Shown here: positions 1 through 11,329 of the stretch, piece by piece
How positions within the stretch are numbered: position 1 is the stretch's first letter
Layout of the letters: every line of letters starts with the position of its first letter
Source of the DNA: Gigantopelta aegis
Taxonomy: Eukaryota > Mollusca > Gastropoda > Neomphalida > Peltospiridae
Assembly (NCBI RefSeq): GCF_016097555.1
Contig: NC_054702.1
Coordinates: forward strand, 66,111,478-66,175,477
Length of the DNA: 64,000 nt
Direction: 5' to 3'
Translations under genes and position numbers: made by a program
The notes under the pieces: model-generated
What the model saw: the letters and a program-made list of their open reading frames with translations, nothing else
What the model was told of the DNA's origin: nothing
The model's database searches: none

Positions 1-1190
1 GTTGTTTTAAAAAAAATTGGTTGTTTTTTTTTGCTTATTATTTCTATATATTATCTGGTACTGTACAGTGAATCATAACCATACTTGTAAGGTTTTTTTT
101 GCCTAGCAGGTCAAAGAGCCAACATAGAATTGTCTACTGTATTTTATTAAAGGTGATAATTACACACCTTTATAGAGACTTTCACAGGGTAGCAATACAG
201 AGTTTGTCAAAATAAATAGCCTCTTGAATTGGCTGAATAGGTATTCGTGGTGTTCTTTTAAATTTACACACGCAGGTTATAGTCTATTTGCATTAAAAGG
301 AAACTGATGCATTGACATGTAACTCAATAATTAATGAATAATGTTAAAACTCGTGTAAAAATATTGTACCCATACCAACTTGCATGAAATTGGGTCAGGG
401 TTCACACAAGCTTTAAACATCCTAATCAATGTACTTATATGGATTTGATTAAAATATTTCCAAAAATTTATAAAATCGAATAATCAGTCTGCTAAATGTT
501 ACCAATAACTAAAATAACTTTAAAAAATAACAGAATAGTCTGGTTCTCGAGTTTCAGTCTAAACTGGCTTTTAAAGTGTAGCATACATTCATTCGTTGGC
601 AGTGTAGCTATTTATCTAGACTAGTCTTTCGCTAACAGCAGAAATGTGCTGCAGTATTAAATATCCATAAGCATACTCCCGAAATACAGTGCATAATTTA
701 TAAACAAATGGTTTAACAAGATCACAAGTGTTACCCGCCATTTAAGTGCCAGACAATGTACTAATCACTGCAACAGAAAATGGATGGATAACAACAGCAA
801 AGTTCATAATTTCATTTGATGTGTCCTGGGGCCCCAACAATCTTGTAGTATCATATTAAACACCATAACAGTACAGAATTATGTATAGTAAACAGAACTG
901 AACTGGTTTAGCATCACATAAGAGGCAGTGGAGAAAGGACTATTTGTTTTAAAGTTCGAATTTTGGAAATGAAAGCTATTACTGTGCACTAGAAAACTGA
1001 AGCTAAATATTTTTTAAAGATATGGACAGTGATGTTGAAAACAGTTTTTAACATGGGACCTTGAGGAATTTCAGTACCTGAATGCATATCAGTTGTGAAT
1101 TAGACATGTCAGTATTTAGGACAATGTGATTTTATTTTGATGGTATGTGAGCAATGTTTGCATGCGTTCATGTCATAAGAAAGAAAACAA
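1..1190. other. SNAP-25 intron, nothing recognised
   Basis: AT-rich, no coding potential on either strand and no clear element ends apart from CAGGGTTCACAC at 397. Probably intron between SNAP-25 coding exons 1 and 2. Confidence 0.5.
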
Positions 1191-1198
1191 ACTAAAAA

Positions 1199-1251
1199 AA
1201 TATTCAATATATTATTTTCATTATTAAATGTAAAATAATATATTGAATATT
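1199..1251. repeat. Perfect 20-bp stem inverted repeat
   Basis: Arms AATATTCAATATATTATTTT (1199-1218) and its exact complement (1232-1251) surround a 13-base loop. There is no recognisable element around it. Possibly a remnant of a small palindromic MITE. Confidence 0.7.
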
Positions 1252-1380
1252 CTATATTGATGAATGAAATTTATTACTTCTTTGTTATTGGTACATATAA
1301 ATTCAAAACATTAATATGACATATTACAACACAGTATAATAATTGTTTACTTCCTAGGTCACCATGCTTTATTTCACAAG

Positions 1381-1866
1381 GATTGGTCCTCCACTCATAA
1401 ATAAGCCCATTTTAATTTTCAGACATCAAAGTCGAGAATGGATGTTCAGGTTACCAGATTACCCCCATGTTAAGGAAGTTGAGAATGGTACTTTGTTCTC
1501 AAAAAAATCTTATTAAACAATACACTTTAAACAATAGACCTATTTCACATTCCAACTGCGCACAGGAGAGTTCCTAGCAACTCTTTGATGTTATCAAGGA
1601 ACTTATGTAAGATTACGCAACAGAACATGTTGAAGAACATTGGACGATTTTATAATGTAGCGCTGATGAGGATAATACAGTCACTGTCATTTTATTTTTA
1701 AGAGATTAGACTAGCCGATAACTTGATAATATGGCTACAAACTCAGGATGGTCCTTTCAATATAACAGGTATCGAAATAAGTCGAGAACGGTCGTTCAGG
1801 TTACCGAGAGGTTACCACATGTAAGAAACGTCGAGAACGGTCTTTCGTTCTCGACAAAAAGTTCAA
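1381..1866. repeat. Two diverged direct copies of an unnamed interspersed repeat
   Basis: About 1381-1511 and 1744-1866 share GGTCCT(C/T), AAGTCGAGAA(T/C)GG, GTTCAGGTTACC and GTTGAGAATGGTACTTTGTTCTC-like segments in the same order. Between them is unrelated sequence containing CACATTCCAACTGCGCACAG, whose complement-like partner appears near 5040. Confidence 0.55.
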
Positions 1867-1904
1867 CGAACTGTAGTTTCGTTTCCGAACGTAAACCAGG
1901 CAAT

Positions 1905-2185
1905 TCATTCCAGACTTCGGCGTTTCATTTTCTCGTAAGGAATTGCATCGATGTTCTCGCGTACTTGTGCAATTGCAAGCAATTATAGTCATTCGGCATT
2001 TAAGCAGCGTCCACTGGATGAATTTACTTCCGCATTTCGTTTTCTCGTACAAAATTGCACCGATGTTCATGCGCATTTGTGCAATTGCAAAGCAATTCCG
2101 GCAATCCTCGTTTTCATTTACTTCCAGATTTCGTTTCTCGAACCGATGTTCGCGTGCACCGATACAATTTCAGAATGTCCGCGTT
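1905..2185. repeat. Three-copy tandem repeat, about 90-110 bp period
   Basis: Copies start near 1909, 2027 and 2116. Each has TTTCGTTTTCTCGTA-like, ATTGCACCGATGTTC and GCGCATTTGTGCAATTGC segments; the third is shortened. CG-rich motifs make it stand out from the AT-rich intron. Confidence 0.6.
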
Positions 2186-2227
2186 AAAAGTAGTAGTAAC
2201 AGGAATTAAATGCTAACTTTCATATAG

Positions 2228-2312
2228 TTGTGGTAACCTATAGGTTACCAGGCTATATTTTGTGGTAACCTGTAAATGGGTTACTAGACACAATGCTTAT
2301 TTCGATGCCTGT
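2228..2312. repeat. Interspersed repeat, second copy at 5210-5295
   Basis: 2228-2312 and 5210-5295 share AGGTTACCAG, ATATTTTGT(G/A)GTAACC and ACTTATTTCGATGCCTG-type blocks in the same order. They look like the same end of one unnamed element. Confidence 0.55.
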
Positions 2313-3057
2313 ATAAACGTATGAGGGTTTATTATGTGCAATCATAAGGTACCTAGGTGGAATGTACTACACCTCAGCTGACAGACATTCAACAAAAACA
2401 GAGACCAAGAAATGAGCCAGTAAAGAAAAAAAGTAAAGAAAAAAGAAGCAAAATAATCAGTTTCGTAAACTCCAGATTGAAAATGAAATTGTAGCTGACT
2501 GTAACAGTACTGTGAATATGATACATATAACTGTGAAGAGTAAATAAATAAAAAAAAATTTTAAACTTCGTAAATATCAGATATTTGAAATGAAGTTGTA
2601 TTTGACTGATATAAATGATAGTGAAGATTAAATTAATTAATTAATTTGTGGATAGACATCTACAGAACAAAATAGAGCTGTGATAAAGGTCTATATGAGG
2701 TGGCAGTTTTTTAAATTTTAAATGCTGATACAGGTGGAGAATTAAACATCACTGGAAATATGCACAAATATTTAACTATAATTCTAATTGTTAAAAGCAA
2801 CATTGAACACATAATGTGACATTCCAATTCAGTTAATTTTATTGTATTGTATGCATATTTTAATTTTGCATTGTTAAAGTCCTCGAATGGAGGCTACAGA
2901 TTTCATATAAGTTGTTTCACTGCTTTTGATCTTGAACCATTTCGATGCAAACTTTAGTAGACCGTTTTTTGCAGCCATTACACCATCAGATAAAACAAAT
3001 GCTTTTGTAATTCTTAATTGCAGTCACATCACATACGACAACTATCCTTGTTGCCCA

Positions 3058-3135
3058 CAACAGGTCAGGTCATAGGTTTTAACATGCACATTCAGAACAA
3101 GCTGTTGTAGTGCAAGCCTGTCAGGGGTGTAGGTG
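3058..3135. repeat. Unnamed repeat, further copies at 10296-10395 and 25212-25265
   Basis: Shared core TTAACATGCACATTCAGA followed by AACAAGCTGTTGTAGTGCA. The 10296 copy is preceded by five GGTCA units (GGTCAGGTCAGG..). The 25212 copy is more diverged and starts 26 bp after ZNF106 exon 6. Confidence 0.6.
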
Positions 3136-3495
3136 TTGACTACTCCATTAGGGATGTCCACAACTGTTAAACACAGATAGAAGTAAGCAAAAACTTTAAA
3201 TTGTACTTGTCCGCCAATATTTCCACTTGTCAAAGATGTCAAAAGCAGGGGTTGGGGGTGGTACGGGTGCACAGGCCTGCTCTCAAATGAAGCTGGATTT
3301 GAATTAATATATTTTTAGAAGGGTAAACATACGTGTTAAAAGATGTTTTGGTTGTTGAGCCATTCACAACACATTGGGCTTGCTCAGATCTATTAATACA
3401 TGTAGACAGGAAACTTTCCTGGGCTAAGTAGGAAAGAAATGAAGGAAATGGTTTATTTAACAACGCACTTAACACTTTTTATTTACAGTTATATG

Positions 3496-4229
3496 CAGGG
3501 ATATACCGGACGCACAAAACTTGCGCATAGGACGCACTAAAACTTAACTGGACCCGCAAAAATAGAGATACTGCGTCCCGTGGGACGCATAAAATATCTG
3601 ACATTTTCAGTATCCCTGTTCACTATCAATGATCGATCATTCTGTGTAACACACTATTTCTTTTCTACCTATAAACTGCGTATTCAAATGGGGATTCCCC
3701 ATATGGAAAACAAAAAGTTTTAATCTCTGGGAACACTGCGTGTTTATCCTTTGCTGCGCTTAATCGGGTAAAGTTAGTAATTTCCGGAAAGAGATCGCGG
3801 ATTTGCGATCATTCGGAACTTCTCGTCAACAGGCCGAACACAATCGGAAATTCCCGGGCGAATAAAACAAATTGGTTAAATGTTCTGATTTGCATTAACA
3901 AACAAGTAGCACGATTCATAAACAACGCATGGTATTGTGAGTGTCATTTAGTTTGCAGGAAATGGTTCAAATAATTATACAGATCAAAGTGAAATGTTGA
4001 TTTTGAAAGAATAAACAATGAATACCGACATTGATTTCCCGAAAGGAAAAACAACAACACAGCTTGTTAAATTTACTTTAATGAAACATATAGTATACAC
4101 GTGATTTGTTGTCTGCAGCTCTCTGTCGTTTGTGTGGTTTTGGGACCCTTTGTTTTCAGATTGGGACCCCCAGAAAAGAAAGAGTGAGTCCAAGGGAACC
4201 CCATTTCAGAAAAACAAAGTAAATCCCTG
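3496..4229. mobile_element. 734-bp DNA element inside a SINE, termini CAGGGATWTAC
   Basis: The ends CAGGGATATAC and (complement of the right end) CAGGGATTTAC differ at one of 11 bases. It is flanked by TATATG at 3490-3495 and 4230-4235. There is no coding; internal features are GGACGCAC/GTGGGACGCA palindromes near 3500-3600 and a second CAGGGATA-like end at 3613-3621. The termini look hAT-like, but the 6-bp duplication is shorter than the usual 8. Confidence 0.75.
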
Positions 4230-4242
4230 TATATGGTATCAG

Positions 4243-4409
4243 CAGTGTTCGAGATTAACGGTATCCCGATATCCCGGGGATACCAGACTTCAAGAACCCA
4301 GTATCCCACCGGGATACCATATAATACTTAATTCTCAGGTGGGATACCAGATTTTGAAATGTTAGTATCCAACTGGGATACTGGCCAAAATTTTTAATCT
4401 CGAACACTG
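4243..4409. mobile_element. MITE, CAGTGTTCGAG family, copy 1 (167 bp)
   Basis: Terminal inverted repeats CAGTGTTCGAGATTAA / TTAATCTCGAACACTG are perfect over 16 bp. Target duplication TATCAG at 4237-4242 and 4410-4415. The interior is a series of GGTATCCC / GGGATACC inverted units that can fold on themselves. Confidence 0.9.
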
Positions 4410-5299
4410 TATCAGACATATGGTTAAGGACCACACAGATATTGAGGGAGGAAATCTGATGTTGCCACTTCATGATTAGCAGCAAGGGATCTTTTATATG
4501 CACAATCCCATAGACAGGATAGTACATACAACAGCATTTGATGTACCAGTCGTGGTGCACTGGCTGAAGCGAGAAATAGTCCTGGGCAAAGAAGGTGTTC
4601 TTACAAGTATAATAACGTGCATACTGCATAATATGGTCACAAAATTATTTCAATTATGTATTTAAAATGTACTGCATCACACTGCTTTAATAGAAAGTGA
4701 CTGTTAATATTAAGTTTGTGACTGTCAAAGCTTGACAAATGACAAACTTGTAGAAATCAACAATAAATCTGGTGATTGACCTTTTCGCCTGAGATTTGTT
4801 GATCGCTCATATTGTTGTTTTTTCATCCATCATTATTTTGTTTTATTGAAATACAATAATTGCTCAAAATTATGATACTGCTTTATAAGTTCTTTACTTG
4901 TCCACCAGATAACCAACAAGGTATATTATGTTTGTGCGAGTAAATTTTCACTTGTCAGAGCAAGAGGACATTTGCTCATTTCAATCATTATTAAATCACT
5001 ATGTAGCTTGATTTGGTTAGGGACGTTACTCTTGGCACACATGCCCAGATGGAATGTGAAATAGCTCTATAGTATATTATTCAAGTATCAATACAATTAC
5101 AGGCCATTGGATTTCAACTTTCATGGGAAACACTTTTTCGGTTCCGTGCCTTATGATTATGGGAACCCATTAAAAACTGTTTTAAAAAATAATTAGATAA
5201 ATGTTCGCAACCTCTAGGTTACCAGATCCATATTTTGTAGTAACCGGTACATGAGGTACCACACACAACTTATTTCGATGCCTGCATTTTCATTATTTT

Positions 5300-6080
5300 T
5301 AAAACTTGAATGCTTTATTGATATTTCAATCATCAATTATAATTGAAAATTGATTAGTTTAGCAATGTGATATGCCATATAACCAGAAATGTTCGCGGTC
5401 TAAAGATTTCGTCATTTGGGGACAAATAACATTTCAAGATTCATTATTTTTGAGGTTTTACAAACCTGAATTGTTAGTAGATTTAATTTCATGGTTTAGG
5501 AAATATGGATTGCAAGAATATTTTATTGTTATTGTTAACTGCATTCTGCATTCACGGTAGTGTAACTATACAGTTTATGATAAACAATTAATGACATACA
5601 AACAAAGACTTTTATGATTGTTTTATTCTAGTCTTAGTGTTCTATTGTTTTTAATTATATTTTTTTTGTTATTGTTGTTCACCAATAAATATATGTTTTC
5701 TGATAAATATTTTCTGTTTATTTGTAATATAATAACTTGTGGTGTTGACTACCCTATTGTCTTGTAGTTTCCTGTTGTCTGCACATAACAGGATATACTA
5801 TAGTCTGGTCAATTATTAGTTTCTGTGGTGCTTCGAAGACGACAGCAGAGGAATATACTACTAACCAACCATAGTACTGTGGTCATAATTAATATTTTTG
5901 ATAGAATTTGATATTTTCAGATATTTTAGCCTTACCCTCGAAACCCATGGAAGTTTCCGGTTATACAGTATAGTTTTCGGTTGTGCCATTATACTTGAAT
6001 ATGGTTAAATGTTAAAGATTTCAGGAACATTTTATACTACAATTTTAGAAAGTTGTTCGCCCTCAAAATAAGTTGCGAAT
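5300..6080. other. SNAP-25 intron, nothing recognised
   Basis: AT-rich unique-looking sequence; the only open frame (62 codons at 5372) has no recognisable motifs. Confidence 0.45.
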
Positions 6081-6084
6081 AATA

Positions 6085-6375
6085 AGTGGTGTTTTATTTA
6101 ATGACACCACAAGAGCATATTGATTTATTTATAATCGACTACTAGATGTCAAACATTTGGACATAGTCTTAAGAGACGCTACATTTTTCAATTAGTAGTA
6201 AAGGATATTTTATATGTACCATCCCAAAGATAGGACAGCATATACCACTGCCTTTAATATACCAGTCAAGGTGCACTGGCTGGAACATGAAATAGCCCAT
6301 TGGGCCCACTGACGAGGATCGTTCCTAAACCGAATGTACATCAAGTGAGTTTTACCACTGGTTTTACACCCAGCC
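6085..6375 (-). mobile_element. SINE, family A, short tail
   Basis: Reads in complement from the tail (GTGTTTTATTTAATGACACC) through the central body (GGTGCACTGGCTGGAACATG) to a decayed head with GGATCGTTCC in place of box B. Old copy by divergence. Confidence 0.75.
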
Positions 6376-6749
6376 CCTTCCTGTGACCAATGCTTATTTG
6401 CAAATTTTTCAGGTGATGGCACTTACTATAACAAATAATTAAACTAATGTTTCTGATTACTTAAAATTTTATTATTTCTTATGGTACTGAAAGTATTACA
6501 GACACCATTTTAATTGCATTATCATCTCACTGGATTTCATTCTGTGGGAATTACATGTGTCCTATTAAACATCCAAATGCATTGAAATTTACTGACCGAA
6601 AATTCTGATGTTAAATACAATCTTTTAATATCACTATGATCCATTTGTCTGGTGTACAATTCATTCTGATCGACAACCTATATTGCATTCTGATTTAAAT
6701 TTTAAATATATAGTAATCGAATTGGTTATGACTGAGAAGTACTACCTAA

Positions 6750-7852
6750 CAGGGGTGGGGGGAAATAAAATTGTCAATCGGTCCCGCTTGATGTCGTCAT
6801 TAACCGGGGGGGGGGGGGGGGGGGAGCGGAGAGAGAGAGGGGAGAGAGAGAAAAAAAAAAGAAAGGAATAAAAAAAATTAATTTTTTTTATCATATTAGT
6901 GATTCGAGTGGAAAAAAAAGAAAACCCACAAATTGTATATATTTTACATAATGGAATAAACAATATAAAAAAAGGAATAAAAGTTATGAATTTAAATCCC
7001 ATATATATATAAAAAGTACGAGTATTCAGTACTGTGTCCTGAAAATTAATAAAAGATCGGACCATTGAAGCGTTTGACAGACTGAGCCAGCACATGTTTA
7101 GACAAAGAGATTAATAACGTCATCACTGATTGGACGAAATTTGACCTCTATTGGCTCTTGAGATAACCAGTACATGTAGCTGTTCTGCTTACTCCCACTT
7201 GTTAACAAAAAATTGGAAACCTTTTGTTAATTTTAAAATCCTTTATAATTATTGGATAGACTACATTGAACAGTCAACAATAAATACATTTATAGATTAT
7301 TTCAGTATATTTTATGCTATTTCAAGCAGTTTGTATTGCACAAAAGTCTCTTGCTTCGGACAGGGACACTCGACCCGACAAAGCTCCATACATAGGTGTT
7401 GATTGTAACCAGTTGCAAACTCTGGGTCCTTTGTTTTAATTGGAGTGTAATACCTTGATGGCTCTCTCACCAAGAATGGTGTTATTGTTAACGTCTGTTT
7501 AATCTCTTGACCGGCTCAGCAACTTTGACAAAATTAATGTCTAGCCTAGTGGCTGTGGATTGACACTACTGTAAGTCCGACTTCAGTGACTGACGATATA
7601 TACTTTAAAATCACAAACGTCTGAAACACAAGCCATATTGACCACTATTTATTTATGAAATACCGATGTCTGGGCAGGCCGGTCCACTTGACGGATAAGA
7701 ATTTGTGCCAATAATAGAAATGGACAGGTGCTTCGGACCGACAAGAATGACAAAAGTGGGACCGTCAAACACACGTTTTAAAAAAATACTTTCAGTCTCA
7801 GAGATCGAGAATCGGTCGCAGACCGGGAGAAAAGGGCTTTTCCCCACCCCTG
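6750..7852. mobile_element. hAT non-autonomous element, 1.1 kb, with 8-bp target duplication
   Basis: Ends CAGGGGTGGGG and CCCCACCCCTG. CTACCTAA is repeated exactly at 6742-6749 and 7853-7860, the standard hAT duplication length. Internally it has a G run (6806-6824), a purine-rich GAGAGAGAG/AAAAG stretch and no transposase frame. Confidence 0.88.
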
Positions 7853-8407
7853 CTACCTAACCTAGTAATCAGACTACAACTTATTTCGAGGGCTGATAAC
7901 TTGTATGTATTCTTATATGGTTATTCACTTATGCAAAATAATTTGTACTGTTTAAATGCTAACCAGTTCTATGAAGCAAAATAATAGGCAAATAAACAAT
8001 TTGCTAGAAAGTTTAAACCAATATGCGATTAAAGTGGATTCAACTATATTGTTATTGCTATGGTTGTTGGTTTCAGCTTTGAATTATATGTCTAAGACTA
8101 ATGGCGTAACATTTTATTAAAATCATTGCATTTATGTCTTATTTGGATAGCCTGTATTATGTGGACAGAAGGATAAAAAAACTGAAAATGACAGTTGATA
8201 TAAAATCCAGACATCACCTGAGCAGTCGCATAATAGTATTTTAATGTCCCAATTATTGTTCACTAATTTTATTAATATGTACATTTTATTTAATTCTTGT
8301 ACTGCACATTCCCACAATGTCTACTATCAACCATTTGCACGAAAACAACAGACTAAAATATGACTTGCTAAATTTAATGCACAAATGAAAAGTGGGTTAC
8401 ACAAAAC

Positions 8408-8594
8408 CAGTGTTCGAGATTAAAATTTGTGGCCAGTATCCCAGTTGGATACTAACATTTCAAAATCTGGTATCCCACCTGAGAATTTAGTATTATATGG
8501 TATCCCGGTGGGATACTGGGTTCTTGAAGTCTGGTATCCAAAATTAAATTCTGGTATCCCTGGGATATCGGGATACCGTTAATCTTGAACACTG
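8408..8594. mobile_element. MITE, CAGTGTTCGAG family, copy 2 (187 bp)
   Basis: Same termini (right end TTAATCTTGAACACTG, one change) and the same internal GGTATCCC units, in the opposite orientation to copy 1. Flanked by AAAAC on both sides. It lies about 200 bp after the SNAP-25 exon 2 donor, in the intron. Confidence 0.88.
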
Positions 8595-8797
8595 AAAACC
8601 CACTATGCACAAAATATGCGCAAATGAAACTTGTTTTCACAATTTTCAGAGGCCTGGTTTGTTCACACCTGAAGATGAAAATAGGTTTGGCTAAATTTTA
8701 TCCACTTGCAGTTATTATTAGCCACTTTCTGCAAAAATTAGCCAAAAGGTTAATTTGACTACAGACAACATGAGCCCTGTATAATATAGTTTCTTAC

Positions 8798-8869
8798 CTC
8801 ATCAGTAACCAGATTGGCCTGCATCTGTAGCTCTTGGAGTTCAGAGCGCATATCATTATCGTTTGCCAT
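8798..8869 (-). CDS. SNAP25: SNAP-25/SNAP-23 family t-SNARE, first coding exon (partial gene)
   Basis: The minus strand encodes 24 residues starting MANDNDMRSELQELQ and ending ..VTDE, followed by a consensus donor (GAG|GTAAGAA). Vertebrate SNAP25 starts MAEDADMRNELEEMQ, and its first coding exon is also exactly 24 residues ending ..ADE, so length, sequence and intron position agree. SNAP-25 proteins are membrane-anchored Q-SNAREs that pair with syntaxin and synaptobrevin in vesicle fusion; this exon starts the first SNARE helix. A 5'UTR stretch to 8926 precedes it. I searched the lower coordinates for the next exon (SLESTRRML-like) and found none, so the remaining exons lie left of position 1. 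The exon is too short for most ORF finders. It could equally be called SNAP-23, because the duplication separating the two is vertebrate. Confidence 0.86.
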
Positions 8870-8926
8870 ATTTGAACACTGATAAATTTGTTAGCTGATA
8901 AAATATTTTGTTGGATGATCTGTCAA
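8870..8926 (-). other. SNAP25: SNAP-25 5'UTR part of exon 2
   Basis: On the minus strand a pyrimidine-rich acceptor (TTCTTTTACAG) ends at 8927, and the transcript would run from 8926 into the ATG at 8869. This gives a 57-nt untranslated stretch joined to the first coding exon, as in vertebrate SNAP25, where exon 1 is non-coding. Confidence 0.6.
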
Positions 8927-8929
8927 CTG

Positions 8930-10139
8930 TAAAAGAAAAATAGTCATAATAAATTATTTTACATATAGGCAATTGCAAAAAGCAGAAGTGACTTTTTTTT
9001 CACATGGAGAAAGAGTTTGAGAAAAATGCACAAAAATAAAAATATCTGTTAATTTTGTTATTAAAAATTACTACTTATGGCAATAAAATATAAGCATAAT
9101 AAACAAGTTTTGCAATTTGCACGCACAGTCACATGCTGCATGTTAATTTTTACAAGTGAGACATTTGTTGCATTTTGGTCACCATCTCAAGATTTTAAGG
9201 TTTATTGATAAAGTTCATTCTTGTAAAAGTGCATTATTTTTATGCCCTAATGGTAAACTGATTAAGTAAAAAGACTTGTAATTCACTTACAAATAAACAA
9301 TCAATAAACAAACAATGTACTGGGGTGTTGTTATATAAAAATAAATAAAATTTTATGTTTAATTTATATTATCCAGATTTTTTTAAATTAAAAAACTCAC
9401 TCTTCTACCAAAAACTATGAAGAAAAAAACAGAGAGTAATGTTTAAATACCGGTATTATCCAGATCTATTATTACCAAAAATTAAATAAAATAAAAAAAA
9501 AGATTTAAAAAAACAAACAATTGTAAGTCACAGAACATCTAAACATTAATTAATACATTTACGGTAGTATGTTCATTGGTCGGTGCTTATCGTGTACATG
9601 TACTTTACATCATTATTTATTTGTGTTTTTAAAAAGTACCTAATGACAAAATTACATAAATCATATAAACATGCTTTATTTTCATAAATAATTATTTTAA
9701 ACTCATTACTGACATCGTGTTTCAAATACAAAATTTACCGGAATTACACTTGTTCCCGCGAGTAACTAAATGTCAGTCACATTATTCATTGATAGCACAA
9801 AAATAATCTCTTGAAGTGGACTCTTTGTTACCACCAATTTATATAACACGTAAACAATCAAAACTAACCCATCAAATGATTGCTTAGGATAACGTTTTGC
9901 TGTGTACTAGTATTGAGTCATCTAAGACTTCAATGGTGATCGAAAGAATATGTGTCAACTACAAGTTCTTAACTTTTGCACGAGTCTCGCTGAACAGTCG
10001 ACCTCTTATAATTACTGTTGCGTGAAGGATATAGTTTGGAACCAGACGTCAAACGCGATTATTTATAACTTATAAATATATTTTTCAAACAATTATTATT
10101 AAATGAAAAAATATATATATACCGGTATATAAAATAATA
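8930..10139. other. SNAP-25 first intron, nothing recognised
   Basis: Very AT-rich with A/T homopolymers. No repeats with clear ends, no exon-like frames. Confidence 0.45.
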
Positions 10140-10254
10140 AAATTCCAGGACTTTCCAGGGGGTTAATTCATTTTATCAGGAGTTATAAGCACTTTTTATG
10201 ATGAAAATAAAATTTAAGCACTTTCCAGGTTTTTCCAGGATGTGTGCAAACCCT
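10140..10254. repeat. Decayed element end with TTTCCAGG repeats
   Basis: GGACTTTCCAGG, GCACTTTCCAGG and TTTTTCCAGGATG followed by GTGCAAACCCTG. The CAAACCCTG end resembles a CAGGGTTTG terminus; a similar CAGGGTTCACACAAG lies at 397. The other end was not found. Confidence 0.35.
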
Positions 10255-10752
10255 GAGTAGTGTTTACCTTCTTCACTTTAAATAAACATTCCAATGAGTG
10301 GTCAGGTCAGGTCAGGTCAGGTCATGGGGTTTAACATGTACATTCAGAACAAGCTGTTGTAGCGCATGCAAGCTGTTGTAGTGCACGGCTGTCATGATGC
10401 AAGCTCTTGCGAAAAAAGTGCTTGCATCCAAGATAGTATAGGGGTGGGGGAGGGGAAGGTGGGACTCTCGCTTACAACTTTAGCACTAAAAGAGCACTGA
10501 AGACCGGTTGTTGTCAAGATAAACGAGGCGAAAGAGGCGGTGGTAAATTTAGAAAATTATCAGAAGCAGATTTAAGCCAAAAAGTTGAAGTAATTTTTTT
10601 GCATTATGTCCGAAAACTTTCTAGTGAGTGAATGCCAATTTGAACGGTTTTGCCAAAAGTTAAAGTATGTCAGATTTTTTTTTTAAGTTACGCCTAAACA
10701 TACCGACCTATACAAAACTAGGAGTAGTCTTAAGGGCTAGAATGAAAAAAAG

Positions 10753-11092
10753 TAAAGTTTGTTTTATTTAACGACGCCATTAGAGCACTGATTTTTATCT
10801 TATCATCAGCTACTGAAAGTCAAACATATGGTCATTGTAACAGTTTTTTTAGAGGAAACCCGCTGTCGTCACATAGGCTACTCTTTTACGGCAAGCAGCA
10901 AGGTATCTTTTATTTGCACTTCCCACAGGCAAGATAGCACAAACCATGGCCTTTGTTGACCCAGTTATGGATCACTGGTCCGTGCGTTTGGAGTCTGTAT
11001 ATGGATTAAAAATCCCATGCCTCGACTGGGATCCGAACCCAGTACCTACAAGCCTGTAGACCGATGGCCTAACCACGAAGCCGGTAAGAGCT
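10753..11092 (-). mobile_element. SINE, family B, short tail
   Basis: Tail AAAGTTTGTTTTATTTAACG at the left; head at the right with box B complement GGGATCCGAACCCAGT and box A complement CCGATGGCCTAACCAC. The central part (CAGGCAAGATAGCACAAACC) is shared with family A. Confidence 0.88.
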
Positions 11093-11329
11093 AGAATGAG
11101 TAGGAAGAATCTGTCATTTTTATACCCTCTATAAAAAAATGTAGGCTACTTAAAATTATTGAAACAAATAATGATTTTCAACTGAATTAAACATACCAGT
11201 TTATTAGCTGAAAAAGTGTTTCCTGAACAAATGTCTTGTCAAGTCAATGGTCAATAATACACAGTTTTGTTTTAAATGCCCCATTTTTAAATAGTATGTT
11301 TTTTTAGTTCTAAACAGAGATATAGAGTA

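Larger units (their letters stand above)
3429..4585 (-). mobile_element. SINE (family A, long tail) split by two later DNA elements
   Basis: The tail (3429-3495: GGAAATGGTTTATTTAAC.., ACTTTTTATTTACAGTTATATG) resumes at 4236 and again at 4410 with CAGACATATGGTTAAGGACC and the central body to about 4585. The tRNA-like head is missing. The two interruptions (3496-4229 and 4243-4409) each carry a 6-bp target duplication made from SINE sequence. Confidence 0.82.

Noticed and set aside
1731-2209. Overlapping open frames of 78-91 codons on both strands
   Set aside because: They coincide with the tandem ATTGCACCGATGTTC repeat and show no domain or splice support.
4073-4629. Open frames of 78 and 124 codons with IPGISGYR-like sequence
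   Set aside because: They are translations of the CAGTGTTCGAG MITE and SINE body, repeated at 8452 and 11610.
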